NCBI RefSeq assembly: GCF_900129505.1 | Contig: NZ_LT670818.1 | Coordinates: 4,931,001 to 4,995,000 of the forward strand | DNA length: 64,000 nucleotides | From: Bradyrhizobium erythrophlei | GTDB taxonomy: Bacteria; Pseudomonadota; Alphaproteobacteria; Rhizobiales; Xanthobacteraceae | Direction: 5' to 3' | Shown here: positions 28,427 through 38,248 of the stretch, in pieces | Numbering within the stretch: position 1 is the stretch's first letter | Layout of the letters: each line of letters begins with the position of its first letter | The notes under the pieces: model-generated | What the model was told of the DNA's origin: nothing | Database searches by the model: none | Seen by the model: only the letters and a program-made list of their open reading frames with translations | Position numbers and translations under genes: made by a program

Positions 28427-29374
28427 TTACCGCGTGACGGATATGCGTTTTGGGCCCAAGCGAGATCTGGTAGGCCGGACAATCGACGAGGGGGTTCGAA
28501 CTTCCCGATCGGATGATGCCCAGTTGTGCGTGGTGGCAAAGGCAACGACCCGATCGAGTCGATCGTCCGCAACGTCCTCGTTCCAATGCAAGGAGATTAC
28601 GCGAAATGCTTCGAAATCACGAACTGGGACTTTCTTCACGTTGGGCGCATCGAAAATCGATGGCATCAGCGCGACGCCCATGCCGGCTCCCACCAATGCG
28701 AGGGCGCGATCGTCCTGATCTGTCTTATAGACTACCCGCGAACGTATTCCGCGCTCCGCCAAGAGCTTCGTTGTACCTTGAAAGGTTTCACAATGAGATC
28801 GAACGATGAACGGCTCGCCACTCAGATCGGATAATTGGACACTTTCGTAAGAAGCAAAGCGATGGTTGAGGCTAACGACCAGTCCATAATCTTCCCTTAG
28901 TAGCTCGACAGAGCGCTGCCCGGGTTCGCTCGCCACTTTTGTGGAGATGCATGTCAACAACTTGCGGCCCGCGAGTTGAGCATGCAATTGTTCTTGCGTT
29001 CCATCGACAAGCTCAATCCGCGTTTCTGATAGCTCGCGTTGCAAGGTTTCTATGAGACGCGCGAGTTGCGTGGACGGCAACGTGCGCAGCACTCCGATCC
29101 GGAGAGGCCGGTCGGCGACACTTGCGCGAAGCTCAGCCTTCACTTTGTTGCAAGCACTTAGAACCTCCTGAGCTGTTACATGAAATCGACGACCAGCTGG
29201 GGTCAGAGTGACTGCTTTCGGCGATCGGTGGAACAGCTTCGACCGAACTTCTTCTTCGAGCTTCGCTATCGAAGCGGAGAGCGCAGGCTGCGATACGGCC
29301 GCCCTAATTGCTGCCTTTGTGAAGCTACCGGTCTCTGCGACCGCGGCGAAGTGTCGGATCTGATAGAGTTCCAT
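28427..29374 (-). CDS. LysR family transcriptional regulator
   Basis: A 315-residue protein starting MELYQIRHFAAVAETGSFTKAA, with the LysR helix-turn-helix (about 18-37: AAIRAAVSQPALSASIAKLEEEV) and an effector domain (about 92-295) of two Rossmann-like halves. LysR proteins usually activate a divergent operon. No divergent gene adjoins this copy closely, but fragments of close homologues lie at 22485, 32950 and 49256, each beside an ACATACGATTT-type box. The C terminus (from about 290) is rich in Arg/Ser and may read beyond the normal end. Confidence 0.85.
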   Translation of the reverse strand: MELYQIRHFAAVAETGSFTKAAIRAAVSQPALSASIAKLEEEVRSKLFHRSPKAVTLTPAGRRFHVTAQEVLSACNKVKAELRASVADRPLRIGVLRTLPSTQLARLIETLQRELSETRIELVDGTQEQLHAQLAGRKLLTCISTKVASEPGQRSVELLREDYGLVVSLNHRFASYESVQLSDLSGEPFIVRSHCETFQGTTKLLAERGIRSRVVYKTDQDDRALALVGAGMGVALMPSIFDAPNVKKVPVRDFEAFRVISLHWNEDVADDRLDRVVAFATTHNWASSDREVRTPSSIVRPTRSRLGPKRISVTR

Positions 29375-29487
29375 GGCAATAGACCAAATTTATGAGACTC
29401 GCGAAAAGCTAGGAATTCATTTATGTCAAGTCAAGGATCAGCCTTGGGAAGATGGCCAAGCCAAACGCGGTCTGCTCGCCATCTCGG

Positions 29488-30432
29488 TCACCATCTAGAA
29501 GGCTGACTACGTGGCTCAACCTGCACCGTCGCGGTCAAGCCGGCGACCAGGCGCACGCCGTTGGGTACGTTCGTAAGCTCGATTCGCACAGGCACCCGCT
29601 GGGCCAAGCGCACCCACGTGAAGATCGGGTTGACCTCGGCAAGACCCTGCTGGTTGGGTTGCGCGTTCGCGACGTTGATGCCGCGGGCGATGCCAACGAC
29701 CTCGCCGGTGACAATTTTGCTACTCCCCATCAACTTGATCTTCGCAAGATCGCCGTCACGGATGGACGCAAGTTGCGTTTCCTCGAAATAGGCATCGACC
29801 CAATAGGAATCTGCATCAATAACGGAAATTACGTTCTGTCCAACGTTGGCATAATCTCCCTTTTGTGCCAGGAGATTGGTTACCCATCCATTCACCGGCG
29901 AACGAATCTCTGTGCGCTCGAGATTAACTTTCGCCCGATCCAATTGGGCAATAGCCTGCCGATGTTGCGCGTGGGTCGCCAATGCGATTGCTTCATGGCT
30001 CTGCCTATCTTCGATCGTCTCGGCTAGATCGCTCAGCTTGCGCCGGCGTTCCGCCTCGGTTTGTGCGTTTTCAGCGGTAGCCTTGGCCTGCAGTACGCTC
30101 GCTTCTGCAAGGTCAATAGCTATCCTGTAGTCGGTCGGATCGATGACCATCAACATATCGCCCTTGCGCACGAACTGGTTGTCGCGCAGCGGCATCTCCA
30201 CAATGCGCCCCGATACCTCTGGCGCCATCGTGACGACATAGGCGCGGACCACGCTGTCACGCGTCCAGGGCGCGATCATATATGCGTCCCACATCGCGCG
30301 GCCCAGTAAGATAGCAATGCCAACTGTGGTGAGCGTAATGAACACCCGAACGATCTTGACGCGGCGCCGTCGCGCTTTGCCGCGAACAATGACGTTATTG
30401 GTGGCTCCCGTTTTTTCTGCAACCTGTAACAT
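29488..30432 (-). CDS. HlyD-family membrane fusion protein (AaeA/EmrA-like)
   Basis: A 314-residue protein with one N-terminal membrane helix (about 27-45), lipoyl-like half motifs VVTMAPEVSGRIVEMPLRDNQFVRKGDML and IRSPVNGWVTNLLAQKGDYANVG, a coiled-coil hairpin (about 105-165), and a beta-barrel part with YWVDAYFEETQLASIRDGDLAKIKL. It bridges an inner-membrane pump to an outer-membrane channel. With the DUF1656 and FUSC genes before it, it forms an AaeXAB-type efflux operon, known in E. coli for aromatic carboxylic acids. Confidence 0.88.
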   Translation of the reverse strand: MLQVAEKTGATNNVIVRGKARRRRVKIVRVFITLTTVGIAILLGRAMWDAYMIAPWTRDSVVRAYVVTMAPEVSGRIVEMPLRDNQFVRKGDMLMVIDPTDYRIAIDLAEASVLQAKATAENAQTEAERRRKLSDLAETIEDRQSHEAIALATHAQHRQAIAQLDRAKVNLERTEIRSPVNGWVTNLLAQKGDYANVGQNVISVIDADSYWVDAYFEETQLASIRDGDLAKIKLMGSSKIVTGEVVGIARGINVANAQPNQQGLAEVNPIFTWVRLAQRVPVRIELTNVPNGVRLVAGLTATVQVEPRSQPSRW

Positions 30433-30438
30433 CCGACC

Positions 30439-30642
30439 TCAGCGTGCTATGACAAGTACCATCGAGGAAAGGGCGATTACGTAGATGGCAAGGGCGAACA
30501 GCGCCGGGTGCCATACATGACGCAGCAACCCGAATCGCCCGGACACCCTCAACAAAGCAAGCGTCGCGAGCCAAGCTATCAGCATCAGCATCGACATCGG
30601 CGCAACGTAGACGCCGAGTAGGTTAATTTCGGAAAACCTCAA
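30439..30642 (-). CDS. DUF1656 (AaeX-like) small membrane protein
   Basis: A 67-residue protein with two membrane helices (about 12-31 and 43-63) and the family start EINLLGVYVAPM. It lies between the FUSC and HlyD genes, overlapping the FUSC gene end by 4 bp, exactly as in AaeX-type operons. Its role in the pump is unknown. Confidence 0.85.
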   Translation of the reverse strand: MRFSEINLLGVYVAPMSMLMLIAWLATLALLRVSGRFGLLRHVWHPALFALAIYVIALSSMVLVIAR

Positions 30643-32714
30643 GCAGACGCCCCTGTGTCGAAGTATGCATGGTGGTCGACGAGGGCGTCGCAGATCGCAA
30701 GGATGCGGCCGCGAGTACGTGCGGCGAGCCGAGTGTCGACTTGTTCCGTTGAGGCCAGGCGATGATCCAGCTGCCTGAGTTGAGCAATTGCGGCGGCGGT
30801 ATTTCCCTCCGCAAATGTTTGCAGTGCGGCGTCAAACTGCAACTGCAACTCGAACGCAGCGGCATCATGACCAAGATGGATGATCTCAGCCCCCAGAAAC
30901 GCGGCTGCCAAAAACTGCGCGCGCGCCAAAGGCTGGGCGCGTTCCGGTAATGCCGCGAGTCGACTGAATATGTGGCCCCGCCAATCTTCAGCACTTACTG
31001 AAAGACGATCCATTGCAAGGTGCCGCAGGTCGCGCAAGGTTAGGTTAAGAAGCCGCTTGGTTCGGAAGGATGAAGATAGAGGTGGCACGAGTAAAAACGA
31101 CAGAGGCGCCACCGCGACGCCCACAAAGAGTCCCAGTGCAGAATTATAGAATTGCGCGGTGTCGTAGCTCATCTCGTTCGTGGGTTGGAGCACGCGCACA
31201 AAGATAGCGGTGCATATGACCAAAGCGGGATGCTGCCGAGTTGCGGCCATCGCAACGCCGAGCGGTATCAGAAAAGCAGCTAAGGCTATGCAAAAGGCGG
31301 GGAATGACTCAAGCCCTGGCAGCAGGGCGAACTTAATCGCCGCTGCGATGGGAATAACCGCCGTCGTACCTAGCGTGAATGCGGTGGCGTCGGCGTAGGC
31401 CAGTTCGGCTCGGGACGAAAGCAACAGAACTACAATTGCGACAAAGACGATCGCAGCGCCGCCGTCTGGCCAGGTGGTGAAGACCCAGAATAGCTCGGCC
31501 GCTCCGATCGCTAGGAATGCGCGGCCGGCACTGACGAGAGAAGGCAGCCAATCAGGAACGTAGATTTTGAAGCCGCGACGGCGAGGACACCGACGTGCTG
31601 GATCGGCCACAAGCAAGGCCATCGCCTCGAGCACCGCTGCGAACCCCACGAGAACACTTGCGGTCTGATCGGCAAGCAACCGCAGGGAGGCTGTGCTGGT
31701 CGGCAGGGCAATGAGCGTTCGGACTGCCGCCTCGCAACGGCTTCGCAGGGCGATGGGATCGGCTATCCAGAACGTCGCATCGCCAGCCGGCAGCCCGGAA
31801 CACATTTCTTCTGGAATGCAGCGCAGAATGGCATTCGCTTCCTCGTTAGCGACCTCAGGTGGAGTTTTAATGAGGCGCACTGCAATGCTGCGCCAGGCGG
31901 CGAGTGAGGCAAACAGCCCGTCAATGGCGCCCTGCAAAACGGGCAAGTAATTGCGAATTGTTGAGGATTCGCCGATCGTCTCGTCGATCATCTTGTCAAG
32001 CACGGTGACCCGTCGAATGAGCTCTCGTCGGGCCGGTTGCTGCGCATCCCCGTCATGCGATCCGGCAAGTCTCAAACTGGTCCCAAATCGAGCAGCAATA
32101 TCGCTTGATACCGCCGCAAACATCTCCGCAAGCCTTTCTGCGGCGTCGCGGAAATCAGTTACGGCGAGGACGGCACCCGCACACAAAATGCCGATCCAGA
32201 CTTCGCTGGTGCGTGTGATGGCCAACATGAACACCTCGCTGCTTGCGCCGCCTGTTGCACCGAGTGTGTCGGTCCCTATTATTGCCGCAGTGTAGCCGGC
32301 GAGCGCCGCCGCGTAGGAGGCGAAGTTGCGGAACAGTGTGGCCGCGAATGCGCAAACCCCACCCCATAGCGCGAGGCCGATGAGAAAGCCGATGCGATTC
32401 TGGGGAAAGCAGGCCGTCAGCGCGACGATCATCGTAGCTCCGACGAGAGTTCCGATGAGACGGTAGCGAGACTTGCGCAGCGAGGTCCCGAGATATGGCT
32501 GACACACGATGGCCGCGGAGGCGCCCGCCCAGTAGGGATTGTCGAGCTCCAACCAGAACGCAACGAAGAGAGCAAGGCAAACGGAGGCCCACAGCCTGAA
32601 ACCGAACAGCAGCGGTGGGGCCGCCGCCCGCGCGGCGTTCGCGAACGTCCTCTGCGATCTGCCACCTGCACTGCGTTCTGCCGTCACCACACTCCAATTA
32701 ATTCCGTTTTCCAT
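30639..32714 (-). CDS. FUSC family efflux transporter (AaeB-like)
   Basis: A 691-residue protein with two membrane blocks (about 28-185 and 400-530), each of about six helices, and cytoplasmic domains between and after. The start FGFRLWASVCLALFVAFWLELDNPYWAGASAAIVCQPYLGTSLRKSRYRLIGTLVG holds the FUSC hallmark (xxPYWAxxTA..V.Q...G....K...R..GT..G). It is the first gene of the AaeXAB-like operon and probably exports aromatic or aliphatic carboxylates to relieve pathway overload. Confidence 0.87.
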   Translation of the reverse strand: MENGINWSVVTAERSAGGRSQRTFANAARAAAPPLLFGFRLWASVCLALFVAFWLELDNPYWAGASAAIVCQPYLGTSLRKSRYRLIGTLVGATMIVALTACFPQNRIGFLIGLALWGGVCAFAATLFRNFASYAAALAGYTAAIIGTDTLGATGGASSEVFMLAITRTSEVWIGILCAGAVLAVTDFRDAAERLAEMFAAVSSDIAARFGTSLRLAGSHDGDAQQPARRELIRRVTVLDKMIDETIGESSTIRNYLPVLQGAIDGLFASLAAWRSIAVRLIKTPPEVANEEANAILRCIPEEMCSGLPAGDATFWIADPIALRSRCEAAVRTLIALPTSTASLRLLADQTASVLVGFAAVLEAMALLVADPARRCPRRRGFKIYVPDWLPSLVSAGRAFLAIGAAELFWVFTTWPDGGAAIVFVAIVVLLLSSRAELAYADATAFTLGTTAVIPIAAAIKFALLPGLESFPAFCIALAAFLIPLGVAMAATRQHPALVICTAIFVRVLQPTNEMSYDTAQFYNSALGLFVGVAVAPLSFLLVPPLSSSFRTKRLLNLTLRDLRHLAMDRLSVSAEDWRGHIFSRLAALPERAQPLARAQFLAAAFLGAEIIHLGHDAAAFELQLQFDAALQTFAEGNTAAAIAQLRQLDHRLASTEQVDTRLAARTRGRILAICDALVDHHAYFDTGASA

Positions 32715-32949
32715 TGTTCGCGCTTCGTCGTCTTGCGCTCAAAATACTTATTGACTGCCCATAAAGGAAATACGTTGTTTCGATAAATGAGATAGACAGG
32801 AGTTATAGTTTGAATCTCGACTAGATCCGCCACGGTTTGAACGAAGGCCGCAATTGGGTCGCGATAGCACGCGCTCTGCGCTTTGATAGTAGCCATGACG
32901 GAAGAGGAGGTTCGATGAAGGGTGTTCCTCCCGAGGCGTCCCTCTCCCT

Positions 32950-33042
32950 CCGGCGGATCCTCGATTTTCATTTGACCGCGCAGAAGGTCCTAGCTGCTTG
33001 CAATAAAGCGGAGGCTGAGCTCCGGGCACGGTTGATAAATCG
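32950..33042 (+). pseudogene. LysR regulator internal remnant
   Basis: The frame reads RRILDFHLTAQKVLAACNKAEAELRARL, matching GRRFHVTAQEVLSACNKVKAELRASV of the LysR at 28427-29374. Only about 30 codons remain. It lies directly before the ACATACGATTT box at 33061. Confidence 0.65.
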
Positions 33043-33100
33043 TATCTATTCCACCAATAGAAACATACGATTTCATTTATGACGACCTAGGACTTAGCTT
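33031..33100 (+). promoter_or_regulatory. ACATACGATTT box with inverted partner and conserved tail
   Basis: AAATCGTATCTATT (33037 on) and AATAGAAACATACGATTT (33056 on) form an imperfect dyad, the form expected for a LysR site. ACATACGATTTCATTTATG is followed by CCTAGGACTTAGCTTTG, as at 36163. The gene once driven seems lost. Confidence 0.5.
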
Positions 33101-33660
33101 TGTCGAGGAGCTGGGGCGAAGCAGCGTTGGCTTTCGTCAAGCCTTGTCAGCCGTCGTCATGATTGTCGTCGCACCATCTATCGTCGATGTCGGGCTTGCC
33201 GCGCTTTGTGTCGGCGGCGATTAGCAGCCTTCCCGGCTCGCGAGCCACCGCATCGAGGATGTTAGTTGAAATGGATAAATACCACGCCACCACGTTGTCG
33301 AGGGCCGTTACGACGAGGCAGGATCGCCAAAAGTCCAGCGCCATGCCTAGTTTACGGCGGGCGACAGTGAGGAGGGCGGGCACCGACAATGTTCTTCAAC
33401 TCTCCGCATCTAACCGCCGTTTGAGCTGCCTCGGCGCCTGTTTCCGCTTCAGATCGCGCAGCGAGTTGGCCAAACCGTTCGCCGGCTCGGAAACATGTCC
33501 AAGGGATCTTGAAGCCACAACTGAGCAGAGGCAGGAAGGTCACTTGAGACGGACCGGTCCACAAACAAATGGATTGCTGCGCAGCAGGGTCCGATGGTCC
33601 CGGGCCGCTGACGATCGACCTGCGCGGCCAGGAGGCCGTTCCCTGCGCTGTGCCGCTTTT
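33101..33660. other. Unassigned stretch
   Basis: About 560 bp between the duplicated promoter module and the kinase gene. ORFs on both strands have no recognisable relatives; a minus-strand frame at 33147-33389 is open but unidentified. Confidence 0.35.
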
Positions 33661-35046
33661 ATGCGGAGGACGATTCTCAAACGGACCTTTCAAATATTTG
33701 GTGTGGTTGCCCTTACGATCCTCTTGAGCTTCGGATTCGTCTATCACCAGGCGACCAACTACATGGTCGCGCAACTGGATTCGTTGGTCACGGAGGAAGC
33801 CAATTTCATTGTCGGCGAGGCGCGGCAAGGCCGCATGGCCGCCTTCTATGAGCGGTTGCGACAGGACCCGCGCCGCGTCAAGCCAACAGGGTTGTTCGAC
33901 GCCGCGGGAAATCGGCTCGCGGGTAATATCGGGAGCTTTCCACGCGGATTGCACGTCGATAGCGCTCCCCAGGATGCATCGGTTGTTCGCAACAGCTTCT
34001 CCGGGCGCGAGGAAGAATCCGTCCGCGCCATCGCACGCCGCCTGCCGAACGGCGAGACGCTCGTTGTAGCGTGGAGCACCAATTACAACGAGCAAACCGC
34101 CGAGGTCGTGAAGCGAGGCCTGGTCTTCGGCCTGCTTCCTGGATTCGGACTCGCACTCTTTGCAGCGGTAGTCCTTGGGACCCGCGAGCAGCAGCGCGTT
34201 TCGGAAATGAGTACGCGCGTCCAGCGCATCGTGTCAGGCGAGCTACAGCAACGGCTACCGGCAAACGGCACGGACGAGCCCCTGGACAGGCTCGCTGCTT
34301 TGGTCAACGGGATGCTGGACGAAATCGAGATGATGGTCCGTGGCTTGGCCAGCGTCGGCGACGACATCGCGCACGACCTGCGATCGCCGCTCACGGCCAT
34401 CCGGATCGGCCTCGACCGAGCGCGCGCCGGTGCCAAGTCGGTCGCGGACTGACGGATGGCCGTTGACAAAGCCATCGCGCGCATCGATCACGCGATCTCG
34501 ATCGTTACCGCGCTTTTGCGCATTCGCGACATCGAGCGGACTCGACGCACGGATGGGTTCAGCGACATTGGGCTGGCCGACCTGGTGGACGAGATCGGGG
34601 AACTTTACGAGCCGTTCGCCGAGGAGAAGCAGCTCACATTCAGGGTGAGAAAGGAATCGGAGCTGATTGTGCGCGGTGATCGCGACCTTCTTTTCGAGGC
34701 GATTGCCAATCTCGTCGACAATGCCATCAAGTACACACCGGAAAGCGGGCGTGTTGACCTTTGTCTCACAAGCCGCGGCAGAGACGGCTTCGTGCGAGTG
34801 GCCGACACCGGTCCGGGCGTGCGTGAAGACGAGCGCGATCTGGTCGTGCAGCGATTCTACCGATCAGATCGAAGTCGCCATATCAAGGGCTTGGGGCTGG
34901 GTCTGAGCCTGGTCGCGGCGATCGTCAAACTGCACGGTTTTCGCTTCAATATCCTTCCCGGGCCAGGTTTTGTGGCAGAGATAGTAATCGGGGCAACTTC
35001 AATCAGCGGCGCTGCCGGTGCTACCAGAGGGACCTCTATCGGTTGA
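33661..35046 (+). pseudogene. HAMP sensor histidine kinase interrupted by an in-frame TGA
   Basis: The frame from the ATG at 33661 encodes two membrane helices (about 10-30 and 155-178), a periplasmic sensor region, HAMP (about 180-230) and HisKA with His238 in DIAHDLRSPLTAIRIGL. TGA at 34450-34452 (codon 264) ends it. Two codons later the same frame resumes at an ATG (34456) with the rest of the HisKA and a complete HATPase domain (LVDNAIKYTP, DTGPGV, GLGLGLSLV) to 35046. One substitution would restore a 461-residue kinase. Two separate polypeptides could also be made. No response regulator gene adjoins it. Confidence 0.8.
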
Positions 35047-35140
35047 CCTTCAAGTTGCCGAAGAACCGGTTGCGCGCTGTAAATGACTTCATCGATCAAA
35101 TCGACGAAGGCTGAATGTCCTACAAATAACGGAGTCAATC

Positions 35141-35650
35141 ATGCAAAATCAGTCAAGGAAAACTCTCACCCATGTATCCGTCTACGTAGCGGCGCTCGCC
35201 GCACTGCTTACATCATCAGCGCTCGCGCAACCTGTCGCTGATAAGACGCAAACAACGGGCGGATCCGAATCCATCGCGAGCCTGCCAGATCTCAACACCA
35301 CTTCGGCTGGCGAGCCACTACATTATCTCAGTACGCCCGAGCCTGTGGTTTCGTCGGATGTCCTGACGGTTCCTCCAGGAGGCGTTTCGCGTTGGATGAT
35401 TCATCCAGTTCCTGCCTATCTCTATGTTCTTCAAGGCGACCTTACGCTTGAGTTCGTCGATGGCAAGCGGCAGACGTTCCATACGGGCCAAGCGTTCCTG
35501 CAGTCGCAAACGAAATGGCACCGCGGACGAAACGAGGGGCAAATACCGCTTCGCTTTCTTGCGGTATTTTTGGGCTCAAAGGGGACACCGGTCATCCTTC
35601 ATCCGCCGGCTGGCGCCTTGGTTGCAGAACAACCGGTTTCTTCGCGCTGA
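35141..35650 (+). CDS. Exported cupin-domain protein
   Basis: A 169-residue protein with a signal peptide (about 1-29, ending TSSALAQP) and a single cupin barrel: PPGGVSRWMIHPVPAYLYVLQGDLTLEFVDG, then FHTGQAFLQSQTKWHRGRNEG. The cupin metal motif is partly altered: WMIHPVP keeps one His, and the later KWHRG gives another. Similar periplasmic cupins accompany two-component systems in Bradyrhizobium. Function unknown. Confidence 0.72.
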   Translation: MQNQSRKTLTHVSVYVAALAALLTSSALAQPVADKTQTTGGSESIASLPDLNTTSAGEPLHYLSTPEPVVSSDVLTVPPGGVSRWMIHPVPAYLYVLQGDLTLEFVDGKRQTFHTGQAFLQSQTKWHRGRNEGQIPLRFLAVFLGSKGTPVILHPPAGALVAEQPVSSR

Positions 35651-36149
35651 ACGGTTCACAAGCACTTCCATACACATCCGTTGTATGTGCAAGCGGATCT
35701 GGCAAGAGCTGGAAGCCGTAATGACGGTTGCTTTGGATAGGCCAGGTGTTTTGGCAAGCCCGTTTTGACCGTCTTGCGTGCCGCAGGCCCGGTCCCTTAG
35801 GGCCGGGTTAGGGCGCGCCGGCCGCGGATCGACGGACGTCAAAGGAAGGTTTTTCCACGTCTTCGTGCTAAGCCGCTTTCCTCATTCCGCTTTCGGTGCG
35901 CCGTCGCGGCTGCCCGCCTTACGAATAAGCGCACCAGCATGCGTGGTGGGTCGCACCTCGAACTCGCCCGGCCTGCCGACGGCTCCAAGATTAATCCGTT
36001 CATAAGCCCCCCACCTCTACGAGAGACCCGCTCGGCTGACGACGTTGTCGAGGGACGAACACCGCCTTTTTGCGACGCCACGCCAACATCGTTCGATCTG
36101 CTGATCAAGGGAACGACGGCGGCGAGTCTCGGAGGCGATCGATCGGGTT
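35651..36149. other. Unassigned stretch
   Basis: About 500 bp without a supported gene or repeat. It precedes the promoter module at 36150. Confidence 0.35.
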
Positions 36150-36212
36150 TATTCGACGCATAAAAACATACGATTTCATGTATGGCGACCTAAGGATTAG
36201 CTTTAGGCGATG
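36150..36212 (+). promoter_or_regulatory. ACATACGATTT promoter module driving the fusion gene
   Basis: ACATACGATTTCATGTATG (36166 region) is followed by CCTAAGGATTAGCTTTAGGC. This is the best preserved copy that still sits directly (about 60 bp) before an intact catabolic gene. Confidence 0.6.
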
Positions 36213-36242
36213 GTGATGGTCAATGAGAGAACGGAGACCGCA

Positions 36243-37466
36243 GTGCCAGTCGTCAGAATCGACATCAACAAGGACGCGCCCGCCGAGCGCGTTCGAGTCG
36301 TCAGCCAAGCCGTCTACGCCGCCATGATCGAAATTGCGAATGTACCGATCAGCGACAAGTTTCAGGTAGTGACCCGTCACAGCGCGGACGAGATTATCTA
36401 TCCGGACGAAGGCTATCTTGGCATCCAATACTCGCCGGACCTCATTATCATCCAGGTGACCTGGGTCGGCGGCCGCACGACCGACGTCAAGAAGCAGTTC
36501 TACCAGCGCATTGCCGACGAAATTCACGCGAAGGCCGGTATCCGCAAAGAGGATGTCTGGATCAACTTGGTGGACGATGGGCGCGAGGATTGGTCGTTCG
36601 GCAAGGGCGAGATGCAGTACGCACCGAAGACGGCCGTTCCAAGTCTCAACGACAAAGGCCGCATGGCCGACATTCCGCTCTCCCCCCAAGCTAAGATCAC
36701 CGTCGAGCGGCGCGGCGAGATCGTCCTGATCGGAGTCAATCGACCACAGATCTACAACAGGTTTGACCCGGACGCCTTTTTCAGACTGGCAAAGGCGTAC
36801 TACGACTTCGACAACGACCCTAGTCTACGGGCGGCGGTGTTCTTCGGACACGGCGAGAACTTCTCCCGCGGCATCGACGTTGACGCCTTCGTGCCCTTGG
36901 CCAAAACCGGCAAGCCGTTCGCGATGAAGGAGGGCATGCTCGATCCCTTCGCGAGGAGCCAGCAGCTCAGCAAACCCCTGATCGCGGTTGTCCACGGGGA
37001 TACTTGGAATATGGCCCACGAACTGCACTTGGTGGCCGACATCCGGGTGGCCAGCGCTGATGTGCGGTTTGGCCAAGACGAAAACACGCACGGACGGTTT
37101 CCTGGTGGCGGCGCGACGATCCGATTTCTCCGGGAAACCGGATGGGGAAACGCCATGCGCTACATGCTGACCGGCGACCACTGGGGTGCCGAAGAGGCCT
37201 ATCGGATGGGCGTTATCCAGGAGATCGCTCCCAACCCGGCCAAGGCGCTGGAAGCAGGGATCGGACTGGCCCGAAAAATCGCCGCCTCCGGGCCGCTCGG
37301 CATTAAGACTACGTTGGAGTCCGCGCACCTCTCGATCGATGAGTCTGAAGCGGCGGCGTTTGGCAAGCTCAATGAGCAATTTGGCGGGCTCTTCCGCACC
37401 GAGGACTTCATTGAGGGCCGCAAGGCTGAGGCGGAGGGACGCCAGCCCGTCTACCGAGGCAAGTAG
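36243..37466 (+). CDS. MSAD-like tautomerase fused to enoyl-CoA hydratase/isomerase
   Basis: With a GTG start at 36243, seven bases after GGAG, the 407-residue product begins MPVVRIDINK and so exposes Pro1; the ATG starts upstream would bury it. Residues 1-127 match malonate semialdehyde decarboxylase: Asp38 of VPISDKFQVV (MSAD Asp37), Arg78 in VGGRTTD (one of the MSAD Arg pair, the other not seen), and EDWSFGKGEMQY. After a short linker, residues about 150-400 are a crotonase domain with HGENFSRGIDVDAF. The second oxyanion segment reads GDTWNMAHELHLVADI and lacks the usual Gly-Gly. The fusion implies two linked steps on one substrate. Confidence 0.85.
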   Translation: MPVVRIDINKDAPAERVRVVSQAVYAAMIEIANVPISDKFQVVTRHSADEIIYPDEGYLGIQYSPDLIIIQVTWVGGRTTDVKKQFYQRIADEIHAKAGIRKEDVWINLVDDGREDWSFGKGEMQYAPKTAVPSLNDKGRMADIPLSPQAKITVERRGEIVLIGVNRPQIYNRFDPDAFFRLAKAYYDFDNDPSLRAAVFFGHGENFSRGIDVDAFVPLAKTGKPFAMKEGMLDPFARSQQLSKPLIAVVHGDTWNMAHELHLVADIRVASADVRFGQDENTHGRFPGGGATIRFLRETGWGNAMRYMLTGDHWGAEEAYRMGVIQEIAPNPAKALEAGIGLARKIAASGPLGIKTTLESAHLSIDESEAAAFGKLNEQFGGLFRTEDFIEGRKAEAEGRQPVYRGK

Positions 37467-37498
37467 GCCTCCTTCCATCAAGGACGAGCGAGCGTGTC

Positions 37499-38248
37499 AT
37501 GGCCAACCCGTTGCTAGAACCAATGGTGGAGATCAAGGTGCTGCAGAAGACTTATCGAAGAACGCAGCCCTGCGAACCGAGCGTTGTGACGCGACGTACT
37601 GTTCTAGGCGCAGTGGCGGCGATGTTGGCGTCGCCGACGTTTGCCGCACCACTTGAGCCTTCGGTGCCCCAGCTTAGCATCCGGGTTGACGTCTCTCAGG
37701 GGGCACGAGCACGGGTCCACACCTTTTCGTTCGATGAGGCTGAAGCTCGAGACTCCTTTCACGTCATCGAACTTCTGGATCAGTTGATTGTCGTCGGCGG
37801 CAACGAGGGAGCGATCGCCTGGCGCTACCTAGAGAAATGGTGTCGGACCTTCGCCAAGCCCATTTTTCGTCGATATGCAACCTCTTCGAGCGGTAGTCGC
37901 CTTGATAGCGAACAGTCAAACTTCGACGCCTTTCCGACGCCGAACCGTGCTCGAGCGGGCATCGAAATCATCAGTGGCGAGCCGATCGAAGTTCGTCGCT
38001 TAGCAAGGGGGCGCGGCGAATGGATTATCGTCGGCCTGCCGCGAGACCGTATCCTGATCACAGGAGATATTGTCGTGAATGTTTCTCCTGGCAGGCGATA
38101 CCGGCATCAGCCGATGCCGCAGCGCGCGGCGTTGATGATGTGTCAGAGTTTACCTTACACCCGCATTCTCCCCGCGAGGGGACGACCCGGGGGGCGCGAA
38201 CTCTACGAGTCGATGCTGTCTCACATCGATGGTTCGCGTTCCGTATAG
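37499..38248 (+). CDS. Tat-exported protein, degenerate MBL-fold-like
   Basis: A 249-residue protein. A twin-arginine-like signal TRRTVLGAVAAMLASPTFAAP starts at about residue 31. The following part (FHVIELLDQLIVVGGNEGAIAWRYLEKWCRTFAKPIF and GEWIIVGLPRDRILITGDIVVN) resembles strands of metallo-beta-lactamase-fold proteins, but no HxHxDH motif is present. The gene may be a shortened or inactive member. It follows the fusion gene by 32 bp on the same strand and could be co-transcribed. Confidence 0.5.
   Translation: MANPLLEPMVEIKVLQKTYRRTQPCEPSVVTRRTVLGAVAAMLASPTFAAPLEPSVPQLSIRVDVSQGARARVHTFSFDEAEARDSFHVIELLDQLIVVGGNEGAIAWRYLEKWCRTFAKPIFRRYATSSSGSRLDSEQSNFDAFPTPNRARAGIEIISGEPIEVRRLARGRGEWIIVGLPRDRILITGDIVVNVSPGRRYRHQPMPQRAALMMCQSLPYTRILPARGRPGGRELYESMLSHIDGSRSV

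Noticed and set aside
31211..31218. GCATATG-like site
   Set aside because: Lies inside the FUSC coding region, lacks the TAATAAT flank and is not in a promoter.
34450..34452. TGA read as selenocysteine
   Set aside because: No kinase of this family has Sec here and no SECIS-like hairpin is evident.
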